Shown here: piece by piece, positions 51,945 to 61,496 of the stretch
Position numbering within the stretch: the stretch's first letter is position 1
How the letters are laid out: each line of letters begins with the position of its first letter
From: Bacteroidia bacterium
GTDB taxonomy: Bacteria > Bacteroidota > Bacteroidia > SpSt-205
Direction: 5' to 3'
Assembly (NCBI GenBank): GCA_026413325.1
Contig: JANZYW010000003.1
Location: forward strand, 1-62,317
Length of the DNA stretch: 62,317 nt
Translations under genes and position numbers: made by a program
The notes under the pieces: model-generated
Database searches by the model: none
Seen by the model: only the letters and a program-made list of their open reading frames with translations
What the model was told of the DNA's origin: nothing

Positions 51945-53060
51945 ATGCGAACAGGGTACACGGCTCTGGTGCTTTTTTCTCTGACATTTGCGCAAGTCAC
52001 TTTCGATAAAATCGAACACGACTTTGGAGAGATCGTAGAAGGTCCTCCAGCAATCCACACCTTCACCTTTAGAAACACAGGAGACAAACCCGTCAAACTT
52101 ACTTCTGTAAAAGCCTCCTGTGGCTGTACTACACCCAGTTGGACGCAAGAAGAGATCGCTCCTGGAGGGAGCGGGACAGTCCAAGCAGCTTACGACACCA
52201 AAGGACGCCCCGGGAACTTTATCAAGACGATCACCGTACAGCACAGTGCGAGTGAAACCCCCATCGTACTTACTATAAAGGGAGTGGTGAAGGCCTCTAC
52301 CCAGCCCCAAGACAAATACAGCGAAATCGACGGCAGCTTAGCATGGGCTAAACGCCGAGAATCTTTCGGCATGGTTAAGTCTACCGAATCGCCCACTCTC
52401 ACTTTCGAAGTAAAAAACATCGGGCAATCGCCTGTGGAATTTATAGAAGTACTTGAATCTAAACCGATGTTCAAATTTACTTTCTCCCCGAAGATTTTAG
52501 CTCCAGGACAAGAGGGCAAACTAGCCATAACGTTAGACGGTAAAGCTGCCCGCTCTGCAGGATGGAAGCATCAATCTGGGTTTTATGAGGTCCTAAAGAT
52601 ACGTACCAGTGATCCAGTAAGTGCGGAAAAGCAGCTTGTGGTCAATGGGAGCTATGAGATCGTATATTCCGCAGAGGAGTTAGCCAAGGCTCCCAAAGCG
52701 GTCTTCCCTGTCACAGAGTTCGATGGAGGAGAAGTGTTAGAGGGACAAACGGTTGAGTACCGTTTTGTCATACGGAACGAGGGGAAAAGTGACCTTACCA
52801 TCGAGAGTGTCAAAGCATCCTGTGGCTGCACAGCAGTCGAACCCACCGAAAAAGTCCTGAAACCCGGCCAAAGCACCGAGATCGTCGCTCGTTTTGATTC
52901 CCGCGGGCGACTGGGGCAGCAGCACAAAACCATCACTGTAGAAACAAACGACCCTGTCAATGGACGGGCCATCCTCCATCTCAAGGCTAATGTGGTAGCG
53001 GCTGCTGGCTTCGGGATAGGGGGGAGTGCCCCTGTCAATACGGCTACTTCTGGCTATTGA
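51945..53060 (+). CDS. Secreted DUF1573 protein, two to three Ig-like domains
   Basis: 371 residues. Signal peptide (TALVLFSLTFAQ|V), then a DUF1573 domain with DFGEIVEGPPAIHTFTFRNTG and VKASCGCTTPSW. A related middle domain lacking the CGC motif follows (SFGMVKSTESPTLTFEVKNIG), then a second full DUF1573 domain (VKASCGCTAVEPT). The paired Cys-Gly-Cys may bind metal or form disulfides. The family is very common in Bacteroidota, with no fixed role. Its stop overlaps the start of the monooxygenase gene. Confidence 0.88.
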   Translation: MRTGYTALVLFSLTFAQVTFDKIEHDFGEIVEGPPAIHTFTFRNTGDKPVKLTSVKASCGCTTPSWTQEEIAPGGSGTVQAAYDTKGRPGNFIKTITVQHSASETPIVLTIKGVVKASTQPQDKYSEIDGSLAWAKRRESFGMVKSTESPTLTFEVKNIGQSPVEFIEVLESKPMFKFTFSPKILAPGQEGKLAITLDGKAARSAGWKHQSGFYEVLKIRTSDPVSAEKQLVVNGSYEIVYSAEELAKAPKAVFPVTEFDGGEVLEGQTVEYRFVIRNEGKSDLTIESVKASCGCTAVEPTEKVLKPGQSTEIVARFDSRGRLGQQHKTITVETNDPVNGRAILHLKANVVAAAGFGIGGSAPVNTATSGY

Positions 53061-54358
53061 TGCTCGATGCACTTATAGTCGGTGCAGGTCCTTCTGGCCT
53101 GGCAGCACTTCGCCGATTGACAGAAGCAGGCGTACGCGTCCTCGCTCTGGAAAAAAGGCACGATGTCGGAGGTGTCTGGCTCTTTGAAGAAGATCCCGAA
53201 AGCCATTCCAGCGCCTATCGTACCCTCGTCACTATCACCTCTAAAAGCTGCTCCGAGATGGAAGGCTTCCCTTTCCCAAAAGAATGGCCAGACTATCTCC
53301 CTCACTCCCTCGTCCAGGCCTATTTCCGACAATACGCAGAGAAGTTGGGGCTTTTAGCGCACATTCACTTCTCAGAAGAAGTCACCCGAGCGCATCGGAC
53401 TGCAGCAGGTTGGGAAGTGCATACCTCTACAGGAGCTTGCTACCACGCTCGATACCTTATCGCAGCTTCAGGGCACCATTGGAAGCCCTTCCTCCCTTCT
53501 TATCCTGGGAACTTCCAAGGAGAGAGTTACCACTCTCATGCATATAAAGACCCTATACAACTCAAAAATCGCCGCATTCTCATCGTAGGAGCTGGCAACT
53601 CTGGTGCAGATATCGCCACAGACGCTGTACGAACCGCTCAGAGCGTAGATATCTCCCTGCGTCGAGGCTATCATATCCTCCCTAAGTTTGGTTTCTTTGG
53701 AGAGCCTACGGACTTTTTGTATAAAAAGCTGGTAGCTCCCCTCCCCCGCTTTCTTCGCGGGCCTATGACAGACCTTACTCTACACCTTCTCAGGGGACCC
53801 ATGAAACGCTATGGGATGCCTGAACCCCAAGAGCCGCTCTTCTATACCCATCCCCTCGTCAATAGCGAACTCCTCTATCATCTCCGTCACGGAAAAGTAC
53901 GCATCCGCCCTGGTATCAACCGATTAGAAGGAACGACCGTTTACTTCACGGATGGGACAGCCGGAGAATACGATACGCTCATCTGGGCCACTGGATATGA
54001 GGTGGATTTCCCTTACCTACCACAAGACTTGGTGCCCACAGGAGAAAAAGCCCGAAGGCTATACCTCCATATCTTCTCTTTGGACGAACCTTCTCTCCTG
54101 TTCTTAGGTCTAATCCAACCAAATGGGTGTTTATGGAATCTTTCGGAGAAACAAGCGGCGCTGGCAGCTCGATACATCACTGGCAGCTATACTCTTCCTC
54201 CACAGGCAGCCGAGGAGGCCGAAGCATACTGGCAAGAACATGAGAAACAATATGCAGGAAGCGCTCGCCACCTGTGGGAAGTAGACTGGTTTGAATACGC
54301 CGCTCGCATGGATAAACTCGTTCGACGCCACCCCCTCCCTGCTCGTACTCATGCCTAA
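53060..54358 (+). CDS. Flavin-containing monooxygenase
   Basis: 432-residue FAD/NADPH enzyme. Motifs: FAD Rossmann GAGPSGLAALR near the N-terminus, the FMO fingerprint FQGESYHSHAYK, the NADPH Rossmann GAGNSGADIATD, and the C-terminal ATGYEVDFPYL. It inserts one oxygen atom into nucleophilic N, S or carbonyl substrates. The ATG at 53060 shares its A with the stop of the DUF1573 gene. It is followed, with an 8-nt overlap, by a short-chain dehydrogenase, suggesting consecutive steps on one compound. Confidence 0.93.
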   Translation: MLDALIVGAGPSGLAALRRLTEAGVRVLALEKRHDVGGVWLFEEDPESHSSAYRTLVTITSKSCSEMEGFPFPKEWPDYLPHSLVQAYFRQYAEKLGLLAHIHFSEEVTRAHRTAAGWEVHTSTGACYHARYLIAASGHHWKPFLPSYPGNFQGESYHSHAYKDPIQLKNRRILIVGAGNSGADIATDAVRTAQSVDISLRRGYHILPKFGFFGEPTDFLYKKLVAPLPRFLRGPMTDLTLHLLRGPMKRYGMPEPQEPLFYTHPLVNSELLYHLRHGKVRIRPGINRLEGTTVYFTDGTAGEYDTLIWATGYEVDFPYLPQDLVPTGEKARRLYLHIFSLDEPSLLFLGLIQPNGCLWNLSEKQAALAARYITGSYTLPPQAAEEAEAYWQEHEKQYAGSARHLWEVDWFEYAARMDKLVRRHPLPARTHA

Positions 54359-55160
54359 AGCTCTTCTCACAGGCGCAGCAGGCGGGATAGGACAAGCTAC
54401 AGCTCATCTCCTGTGGGAAAAAGGCTTTTCTCTTCTTCTTACTGACGTGCAGGAAGAGGCCCTCATTCGAGCTTTTCCAGAGCTCCCTGCAGGTTCACAA
54501 AGGATCCTATTGGATGTTACGAATCCTTCTTCTTGGAAGGAAATCGCAGCTAACCACTCAGAGGTTGACGTTCTTATCCAACTTGCAGGCGTCATGCGAG
54601 TGGGCACTTTTATAGAACAGCCCCTCGAGGAATGGCTGCTTCAAGTCGATATAAACCTTCATGGAGTAGCCTACGGTTCCTGGACATTCGGTAGACTATT
54701 TGCTGAGCGGGGAAAAGGCCACATCATCAATATTGCGTCCATGGCCGGAGTGGCTCCTATCCCAGGGATCGCGGGATATACCGCTACAAAGTTTGGGGTT
54801 CGGGGACTGAGCTTAGCCTTAGATGCTGAGCTGCGGCCCAGAGGAGTACCAGTCACTGTCATCGGACCCGGACCGGTAGAAACCCCTCTCATCCTGAGAG
54901 AGCTACCTAAGCCTGAAAGCGTCTATACTCTGGTGGCAGGAGGACTCCTGAAACCGCAAGCCGTGGCTCAGGCGGTATGGCGAGCCATTCGTCACCGCCC
55001 AAAAGAGATTTTGCTCCCCTCCTCTAAAGCCGTAGCAGCTCGGCTCGTTTCCATTTTCCCCAGCTTACAGGACGTAGCCGCCCGTACCTTTCTCAAAGGG
55101 GCTGTTCGGCGAAGAAACGCTTATCTACGAGAAGGGACCCCTTCGGAAAGCCCCTCGTAG
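54351..55160 (+). CDS. Short-chain dehydrogenase/reductase
   Basis: 269 residues starting MPKALLTGAAGGIGQATAHLL. Coenzyme motif TGAAGGIG, structural NNAG-equivalent LAGVMRVG, catalytic Ser in NIASMAG and YTATKFG (Tyr and Lys of YxxxK). The C-terminal extension (PKEILLPSSKAVAARLVSIFPSLQDVAARTFLKGAVRRR) resembles SDRs acting on lipids or long-chain alcohols. An upstream in-frame ATG is inside the monooxygenase gene and is rejected. Confidence 0.92.
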   Translation: MPKALLTGAAGGIGQATAHLLWEKGFSLLLTDVQEEALIRAFPELPAGSQRILLDVTNPSSWKEIAANHSEVDVLIQLAGVMRVGTFIEQPLEEWLLQVDINLHGVAYGSWTFGRLFAERGKGHIINIASMAGVAPIPGIAGYTATKFGVRGLSLALDAELRPRGVPVTVIGPGPVETPLILRELPKPESVYTLVAGGLLKPQAVAQAVWRAIRHRPKEILLPSSKAVAARLVSIFPSLQDVAARTFLKGAVRRRNAYLREGTPSESPS

Positions 55161-55173
55161 CGGCCTCATATAG

Positions 55174-55914
55174 ATGGCCTCTTATTTCGATACCATAGGC
55201 AGCACCTATCAAGCAGCTCGACCCGATTATCCTCCACTCCTCTTTGCCTGGATAGCCCAGCAAGCACCTGCTACCGACTGTGTGTGGGAACCAGGATGTG
55301 GAAGTGGGCAAGCTACGCTGGAGTTAGCAAAACACTTCCAGCTTGTGATCGCCACTGACACAAGCATATCCCAACTCAAAGCGGCTCCTACCCATCCGCG
55401 GGTACTATACAGGTACGAACCTGCAGAAAATCCTTCCCTTCCCCCACACACCGTCAGTGCTATCGTGGTAGCTCAAGCTTACCACTGGTTTCATCCTCTT
55501 TTATTTTGGCAGGCAGCGCAGAAAGTCGCCAAGCCAGGAGCTATCATAGCTCTCATTGGGTATGGAAAATGCTCTTCTCAGCACCCTCTCATCGACTCCT
55601 TTCTTGCAGAGCTCTATAGAGAAACAGAGCCATTCTGGCCTCCAGAGAGGCACCATGTAGACAACCGTTACACCAACCTACCATTTCCAGTGAGAGAAAT
55701 CTCTATCCCTCCGGAAATCCGACATCTTTCTATCCAGAAGCAGTGGAATCTCTCTCACCTTTTTGCATACATAGAGAGCTGGTCTGTCTGGCAAAAGTGG
55801 CCCGAAGGGAAAAGCCTACTTCAGCATCGCAAAGAATGTATCCGCCTCAAAATAGCTCAGGTAGAGACCTTTGAGCTAACCTGGCCCCTTTTTCTTCGGG
55901 CCGGTTATTTGTGA
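55174..55914 (+). CDS. SAM-dependent methyltransferase, class I
   Basis: 246 residues. SAM motif I VWEPGCGSGQATLEL, acidic loop IATDTSISQL, and AQAYHWFHPLLFWQAAQKVAKPGAII, typical of the small-molecule methyltransferase family (UbiE/Tam-like). The fourth gene of the operon, 13 nt after the SDR gene. With the monooxygenase and SDR it could form a small oxidation/reduction/methylation pathway; the substrate is unknown. Confidence 0.9.
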   Translation: MASYFDTIGSTYQAARPDYPPLLFAWIAQQAPATDCVWEPGCGSGQATLELAKHFQLVIATDTSISQLKAAPTHPRVLYRYEPAENPSLPPHTVSAIVVAQAYHWFHPLLFWQAAQKVAKPGAIIALIGYGKCSSQHPLIDSFLAELYRETEPFWPPERHHVDNRYTNLPFPVREISIPPEIRHLSIQKQWNLSHLFAYIESWSVWQKWPEGKSLLQHRKECIRLKIAQVETFELTWPLFLRAGYL

Positions 55915-56019
55915 AATAAACTAACCTCTCTGGCTCTTCTCTGCAATCTCTATAATCGGCTTGAGTAGGGCATACTTCCTGTATGCAAGTCAGCAGGTAG
56001 GCTTCCAACAAAGAGCCAG

Positions 56020-56688
56020 TCAGAAGTACAGCTTGCCTCTCTTTAGCGGTTCATCTTGATACCACATCACAACGTGTGTCTCTTCTATACCCGCAATAAA
56101 TCCTGCCTTTCGAAGCTCCCGGACAAAGCCATATCTGTACCGTTCATCTGCACAGGCTAAATCCCATAAGGTCCAGAATACCTCCGTATCCTCGACAGCC
56201 AACCAAAATAGCTTTGAATGACAGCTTTCAAGATAATCCTCTAAGCATTCTGGCGTGTCGGGAGATAGACCTGTTTGGAGCTCCCACGATACTTCTTCAA
56301 CATACCCTCGGAAAAGACCTTCTTCATTTCCATTCTCCCGCTCGTATCGGGCCTTTGCTATGAAGGTCGAGAGGTTCTCTTGAGCATAGGCTTCGCCTTC
56401 AGCGGCGGCAAAATCTTGGATCTCGTGTATGAGATACCCCGGAAGAGGAATATTCCGCCTTATTAGGTACTTCACCATAGCTGCCTCGACTTCAGCCTTA
56501 TTACAGGTGCGCTTTTCTAGCAAAAACCAGAAGGGAAGCTTTCCTTTCACGGCAAAGTATCGTCCCAATCGCCTACCAAACGCTTGAAGAGCCTCGATTT
56601 CGTCCTCATCGATCATCCAGAAAGCTTTCCGACTGAGTTTTCGTTGCCCGAAGCTGGAACCCTTGGATTTTTCTTCGTCTGCTTTCAT
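56020..56688 (-). CDS. Unknown soluble protein
   Basis: 222 residues, acidic, no signal peptide or membrane helix, mostly predicted helical. Notable segments are FWMIDEDEIEALQAFGRRLG near the N-terminus, a middle block of charged helices (KARYERENGNEEGLFRGYVEE) and a Trp-rich C-terminal half (KLFWLAVEDTEVFWTLWDLA). I recognise no family. No TAnnTTTG box lies close upstream. Codon use is similar to its neighbours. Confidence 0.65.
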   Translation of the reverse strand: MKADEEKSKGSSFGQRKLSRKAFWMIDEDEIEALQAFGRRLGRYFAVKGKLPFWFLLEKRTCNKAEVEAAMVKYLIRRNIPLPGYLIHEIQDFAAAEGEAYAQENLSTFIAKARYERENGNEEGLFRGYVEEVSWELQTGLSPDTPECLEDYLESCHSKLFWLAVEDTEVFWTLWDLACADERYRYGFVRELRKAGFIAGIEETHVVMWYQDEPLKRGKLYF

Positions 56689-57191
56689 ATGCTTATCCCT
56701 TTTTTTCCGATGATGAATACGCCATCAGGGCTATTTTTGCATCTTTGCATCTATAATGACAAGTAGAAATGTTCATAAAAAGGGGAAAAGTACCAAGTGC
56801 CGGATCAGATGACCCGCTAAGACTTCTCGGGCATTAACTCCGCTGGGTAAGCTCCATCCCGATATGCACCTTGAAAAGACAAGGAAGCGAAATCTTATCA
56901 ACCCAAAACTAAGCCTATCTCCCCACAGTTTGGAGAATTTCTCTCCCATAAAACAACCGGGCCCTTTCCCCATGGCCCTCAGGAAGAGACGAGTATTCGA
57001 TAGGCCATTCGACAAGGTAGTCGCATAGATACAAAATGGCCGCTTTCTACCAGTGTAGGCTATGCATTATTCCGCACAGGGACCTCTCAATCTCTTTCTC
57101 TTAGTTTCTTCTCCAGAGAGCCGTTCAGAGAAAGTAAGAAAGGATAAAGAGCTGATTCACTTTCACCCCCGCGGACAATGTAATAATATGC
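56689..57191. other. 503-nt intergenic region
   Basis: No supported gene; the 80-codon minus frame at 56773-57015 lacks family features. It is more A/T-rich than average next to the unknown gene (poly-T and GCATCTTTGCATC near 56720-56750). It may hold that gene's promoter. Confidence 0.5.
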
Positions 57192-58142
57192 TCAAATTCC
57201 TACTTCATCGAACGGATCATCCACAAGCTGCTGCTGAAGCCCCCATCTAAATCGGTAGTATTGTAGCCGAGCACGTATCCTCCCAGCAAGAGTATGCGGA
57301 AGCATGAGATGCCGCTCATAGGCTGTATTAGGCTGCATACACAGCGGTCCTTTCCCCTTTCTCCAGCGCTGAAGGGGAAGGTAACTCGTCCAGTTGCCTT
57401 TTCGAGTATGGGTGGCTAAAGGATGCGCATGACCCAGATTTCGGACGAGATTCTGCTCAGGAATGACACATAACTGTCCCTCCCGCAAAAGAAGGTAGCT
57501 CAGCTGATAATCCCAGGTATCGATTGCGCCCGAGGTGACCCCCGCCATCGCCTTCCATAAAAACCGTACGTATGAGCGAAGGGAGCCCACCCGATTTTCC
57601 AAGAGAGCTGAGTCCTTCAGTTCTTCCCACCCTACCGGCTCTGCTTGATAGGTAGACCAAACCCGCTGCCAAGTGCCCCATCCCCATATAAAAGGTATCC
57701 GAATAAAGTCCCACCCTGAGCTCAACTGAGAGAAACCGGGCTGAAGCTGCGTCCCACTCACCATACCGACCCGCGAATCATCCGCATATCGAGCAAGCAT
57801 CTCATGCATGTAGGTGAAGAAAGAAGGATGGGGAAGCGTATCATCCTCTAAAATTATCCCAGCCTTCACATGAGAAAAGAACCAGGTAATCCCTCCTGAT
57901 ACAGCTCGCTTGCATCCTTCATTTTCGGAAAGAAAATTAAAATAGGCATCACAGGGCCAATCTATCTGAGATTGTACAAACTTTCTGACTGCCTCTGTCC
58001 GAAGAACATCTTCTGGAGCGGACTTGGGCCCATCTGCACTGATGAAAAGAATACGAGGCTTAACCCGCCGAAGTACATCCCAAACCCTCTTGAGCGTATC
58101 CAATCGATTATACACCAGGAGAAGGACAGGCTCTGCTGCCAT
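57192..58142 (-). CDS. Glycosyltransferase, GT-A fold (family 2-like)
   Basis: 316 residues starting MAAEPVLLLVYNRLDTLKRV, a GT2-like N-terminus. The diphosphate-binding motif is in GIILEDDTLPHPSFFTYMHEML (DDT in place of DxD), followed by PFIWGWGTWQRVW, seen in a family of surface-polysaccharide glycosyltransferases. The ATG at 58142 is chosen because TATTTTTG ends 8 nt upstream of it; a longer frame to 58211 would start before the promoter. Confidence 0.85.
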   Translation of the reverse strand: MAAEPVLLLVYNRLDTLKRVWDVLRRVKPRILFISADGPKSAPEDVLRTEAVRKFVQSQIDWPCDAYFNFLSENEGCKRAVSGGITWFFSHVKAGIILEDDTLPHPSFFTYMHEMLARYADDSRVGMVSGTQLQPGFSQLSSGWDFIRIPFIWGWGTWQRVWSTYQAEPVGWEELKDSALLENRVGSLRSYVRFLWKAMAGVTSGAIDTWDYQLSYLLLREGQLCVIPEQNLVRNLGHAHPLATHTRKGNWTSYLPLQRWRKGKGPLCMQPNTAYERHLMLPHTLAGRIRARLQYYRFRWGLQQQLVDDPFDEVGI

Positions 58143-58150
58143 ATAGGACG

Positions 58151-58158
58151 CAAAAATA
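58151..58158 (-). promoter_or_regulatory. -7 promoter box (TATTTTTG) of the glycosyltransferase gene
   Basis: Exact match, 8 nt before the ATG. Confidence 0.65.
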
Positions 58159-58313
58159 GAACGCCTTCTATGGGAACAAACCAAAAGAGACTTCAGACCA
58201 TATTCTCGCAAAACTGCCCCCTCATGGAAAAGAACCCGCTCCTAAGCCACCGGTATGCTGTCGCTCTTGGGTATGAGGAATCTCCCCTCCGCTCTTACCC
58301 TGCAGAAATGATC

Positions 58314-61300
58314 CTACCGCATCACCACGAACGCCCCCCAGTAGTAGGGATGAGCATATTTCTGTCGAAACCGCCGTATTGCCTCCTTAAAGATCGAATC
58401 CACTTCTCTACCCCAATCTTGCACCGCTGAGAGGTCATACTTAGACGCCAGCTTTTTATAAAAGGTTAGCATCAGCTTTTGGGTGGCCTGGTCGTCTATC
58501 ACCCATAAAGTAGCAATAACGCGTTGAGCCCCCGCTTCTAAGAATGCGCGCTGTAGACCATACAATCCTTCCCTCGTTATTTCCCCCAAGCCAGTCTCAC
58601 AAGCCGAGAGGACCACCAGTTGAGTCCCCCATAGGTTCATAACCGATACTTCTCGAGCAGTTAGATAGCCGTCTTCTATATTCAGAGGGGGATATACACT
58701 ATCCCAAACCGCTGCTCCTGCTAAGAGCAAACCTGAGCGCAGCATTTCTGGGCCTGCTCCTCGAAAGTAGTAACCGTGCGTAGCTATATGAAGGATGACC
58801 GGGCCTTTTATTCGTTTCAATTTCTCTTCGGTAGCTTCTCTGCCGATGATGGGCTTTACATTCAGAAGATGCGCTACCTTCTTAGCTTCTTCTTCGGCCC
58901 CTGGCAAAGGGGGTATCCCACTCTCAAATAGCCTCAGATTCCGGATACCCTCCCCTGGCACATCAACCGTATGAAAACTGGGATTACCGATTATAAAAGC
59001 TTTTTGGGCTGCGGACGGCTTTCTATGCTTCAAAATAAGCCTGCGACTAGTAGCAGTATATCTCACTTCATATCGGTCTATGATAAAACTGCTTCCATCA
59101 TGCAATGCACCTATATTAACACGGTGATAAACCCCGTCTGGGGAAATGTAGACCCGATTCGTACCCGAAGGCAATAAGCTATCTATAAAGCGCCACAGTA
59201 GCCCATAAGATACTGGACTCACCTGCGAGCCAGGCGTACGCAGTATCTCAAAAGCCCTCTCTGCTTGTTTCTCCCACCTCTCATCTACTCGGTGCACATA
59301 CAAGCTCAAAGCAACTCCTTGCTTAGCAGGAAAGAGGAGGTAGAAAAGGTATAAAACGCTGTCGCCTTGGGTAGGAACTCGAAGTATTTCTACCACAGCC
59401 TCGCCTTTACGTAAAGGGGGATCGGGTTCATGGAGGGGGTCAGGTAGAAAACTACCCACTTCAGGGAGCTTTTGGAGCAAAGCTCTTTCAGTACTAACCA
59501 AAACCTGCTCAACAGAATCAGCCTCTCTTTGACGGTTCTGTAGATTTAACATGGCATACTGTGTAGAAAGACCACTCCATATCCGATAAAGCTGGCGAAC
59601 TGTACTATCTGGATTGGCCTCTGCTAGAAAACGCAGACCTTCACTGGAGACGAGTATCAGTCCTTTTATACTGCGACCTGCGCGATAGCCGAGCCGGAGC
59701 AAAGCGGGATTATCTCTACCCCGCAGGCCTACATATTTCTGGAACTCATTCATTCCCGGAAGCAGGGTCTTTTCCAAAAAACGCAGCTTATGGGACTCTG
59801 GCAGCCCCCAAGCTTCCTGACGCAAATAAGCGAACTGAATAGCTACAGCCTTCTGCCAAAGAGAGTCAGCCTGAGAATACATCTGCCTTTTAGCCCTAAT
59901 CAGAGCCAATCTGTACATGGAAGAAAGAGATTGGGTGTGCCGCTCACCTAAAAGCTCTATTTGATGATGAACCATTTGAAGGTATAAGCTATCAGCTTCC
60001 GCTAAACGCCCTTGTTGTTCTCGCAGAAGGGCCAGCTCACGGACACTCATCCAATAATCTGGGTGTCGCTCGCCTATTACCTCTCGCAGCTGGTCCAGAA
60101 CCCGCAAAAGGATACCTTCTGCTTGATCGTACTTAGCTCGCCTTATGTAGAACCCAGCTAACTTGCCGAGAGTCATAAAATAGTAGTGATGCCTCTCTCC
60201 CAAAGCATCAGGCAAAAGCCGTAGTGCTTCTTTGTACAAACTCTCCGCTTGATCGTATTTTTTATCTTCTTCGTACAATCCTGCTAATATCTGTAACGTA
60301 TTGATGTAATCTGGATGTTTGTTGCCCAGAACTTCAGCTTTTATGGCAGATAAATGATTTTGGATATCTATAGCCTCTTTGCGTCTCCCCTGGGCAGAAT
60401 AGTTTATAGCGAGGTTGTGTAGAGTAGTAAGATAGTGGGAGTGCCTGGGACCTAACGTTTCCTTACGCCTCTCTGCTACCATAAGATAGAGCTTTTCAGC
60501 TTCGGTGTATCGGGCTTGAAAGTCTAAGACCAAAGCCAAGTTATTCAGGGTGGTAAGGTATTCTGGATGTCTTTCTCCCACTACCTTCTTGCGAAGCATA
60601 CCTACCCGATTCAGCAGAGTTTCCGCTTCCTTATAGCGACCCTGTCTGATATAGAGGGAAGCCAAGTTATGCAGCACCGTGCAGGAGAATGGATGCTCCT
60701 CCTTTAGATTTTGCTGCGAATTGTAGGCGACCTTCTGTAGAAGCGCTTCAGCCTCCGAGTATTTGCCCATATGCACATATAAGCAACCCAAGTTATGAGC
60801 CGTAGCTAAGTAATCCATGTGACCTTCGCCTAAAACTTGCGCTCTCTTCCGCGCAGCTTCCTTATAGAACTCTTCCGCTTGAGCATATTTCCCACGGTAC
60901 TCGTAGGTCAATGCTAAGTTGTGAAGAGTAATAAGATAGAGGGGGTGATTTTCTCCTAAGGACCTTAGCTGAATGGCAGCCGTTGCTTTGAACAGAGATT
61001 CAGCTTCACTATACCGACTCTGATAATTCCGAAGCATAGCGAGACCCCCTAAAAGAGAAGCATATAAGCCTTCTTCTGCCGCCCGATAAGCACATAGACC
61101 AAGAGCTAAGCCAAATAGACTGTCCGCTTCGGCGTATTCAGCTTTTTCTGTGGACAGTCGCGCTTTGCCGTGAAGGGATTTTATCCAGCCCAAGGTATCC
61201 GCGATTTTTACCGCCAAGGACTCAGCTCGCATAAGCCAGTTGCCTGCGTCATAAAGCTCATGTAGCTGGAGGAGACATTCTGAACCTTTTAGAGAAACAT

Positions 61301-61469
61301 AGAGCCGGAGGGTATCTGGAGTGTCCTCTTGTCGACAGAGAGAATCACACAGCCGAAAGGCGGAAGCATATTCCCCTCGTTGGAAAAGCGAGTCTATTTC
61401 ACGGATGGTTTGCGCTCCTATGATGCCTCCCCAGTAGAGGAGAGCATACGCGAACCTTAGCCGAAGCAT
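58314..61469 (-). CDS. Secreted TPR-CHAT protease
   Basis: 1051 residues. Signal peptide (FAYALLYWGGIIGAQ|T), then about ten kinesin-light-chain-type 42-residue TPR repeats (about 60-570; for example YAQAEEFYKEAARKRAQVLGEGH and YKEAETLLNRVGMLRKKVVGERH). A C-terminal CHAT peptidase domain (about 720-1050) has catalytic His898 in LHIATHGYY and Cys957 in VVLSACETGLG. CHAT is a caspase-relative fold; cytoplasmic TPR-CHAT proteins act as gasdermin- or CRISPR-linked effectors. Here the signal peptide points outside the cytoplasm, and no gasdermin or Cas gene is near. Monocistronic. Confidence 0.92.
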   Translation of the reverse strand: MLRLRFAYALLYWGGIIGAQTIREIDSLFQRGEYASAFRLCDSLCRQEDTPDTLRLYVSLKGSECLLQLHELYDAGNWLMRAESLAVKIADTLGWIKSLHGKARLSTEKAEYAEADSLFGLALGLCAYRAAEEGLYASLLGGLAMLRNYQSRYSEAESLFKATAAIQLRSLGENHPLYLITLHNLALTYEYRGKYAQAEEFYKEAARKRAQVLGEGHMDYLATAHNLGCLYVHMGKYSEAEALLQKVAYNSQQNLKEEHPFSCTVLHNLASLYIRQGRYKEAETLLNRVGMLRKKVVGERHPEYLTTLNNLALVLDFQARYTEAEKLYLMVAERRKETLGPRHSHYLTTLHNLAINYSAQGRRKEAIDIQNHLSAIKAEVLGNKHPDYINTLQILAGLYEEDKKYDQAESLYKEALRLLPDALGERHHYYFMTLGKLAGFYIRRAKYDQAEGILLRVLDQLREVIGERHPDYWMSVRELALLREQQGRLAEADSLYLQMVHHQIELLGERHTQSLSSMYRLALIRAKRQMYSQADSLWQKAVAIQFAYLRQEAWGLPESHKLRFLEKTLLPGMNEFQKYVGLRGRDNPALLRLGYRAGRSIKGLILVSSEGLRFLAEANPDSTVRQLYRIWSGLSTQYAMLNLQNRQREADSVEQVLVSTERALLQKLPEVGSFLPDPLHEPDPPLRKGEAVVEILRVPTQGDSVLYLFYLLFPAKQGVALSLYVHRVDERWEKQAERAFEILRTPGSQVSPVSYGLLWRFIDSLLPSGTNRVYISPDGVYHRVNIGALHDGSSFIIDRYEVRYTATSRRLILKHRKPSAAQKAFIIGNPSFHTVDVPGEGIRNLRLFESGIPPLPGAEEEAKKVAHLLNVKPIIGREATEEKLKRIKGPVILHIATHGYYFRGAGPEMLRSGLLLAGAAVWDSVYPPLNIEDGYLTAREVSVMNLWGTQLVVLSACETGLGEITREGLYGLQRAFLEAGAQRVIATLWVIDDQATQKLMLTFYKKLASKYDLSAVQDWGREVDSIFKEAIRRFRQKYAHPYYWGAFVVMR

Positions 61470-61488
61470 AGACTTTTACGACCTGAGA

Positions 61489-61496
61489 CAAAGATA
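61489..61496 (-). promoter_or_regulatory. -7 promoter box (TATCTTTG) of the TPR-CHAT gene
   Basis: Exact match, 19 nt before the ATG, one of only two exact boxes with a leader longer than 8 nt. Confidence 0.65.

Noticed and set aside
56773-57015. Minus-strand frame of 80 codons in the gap after the unknown gene
   Set aside because: No promoter box, no family features, no operon context.
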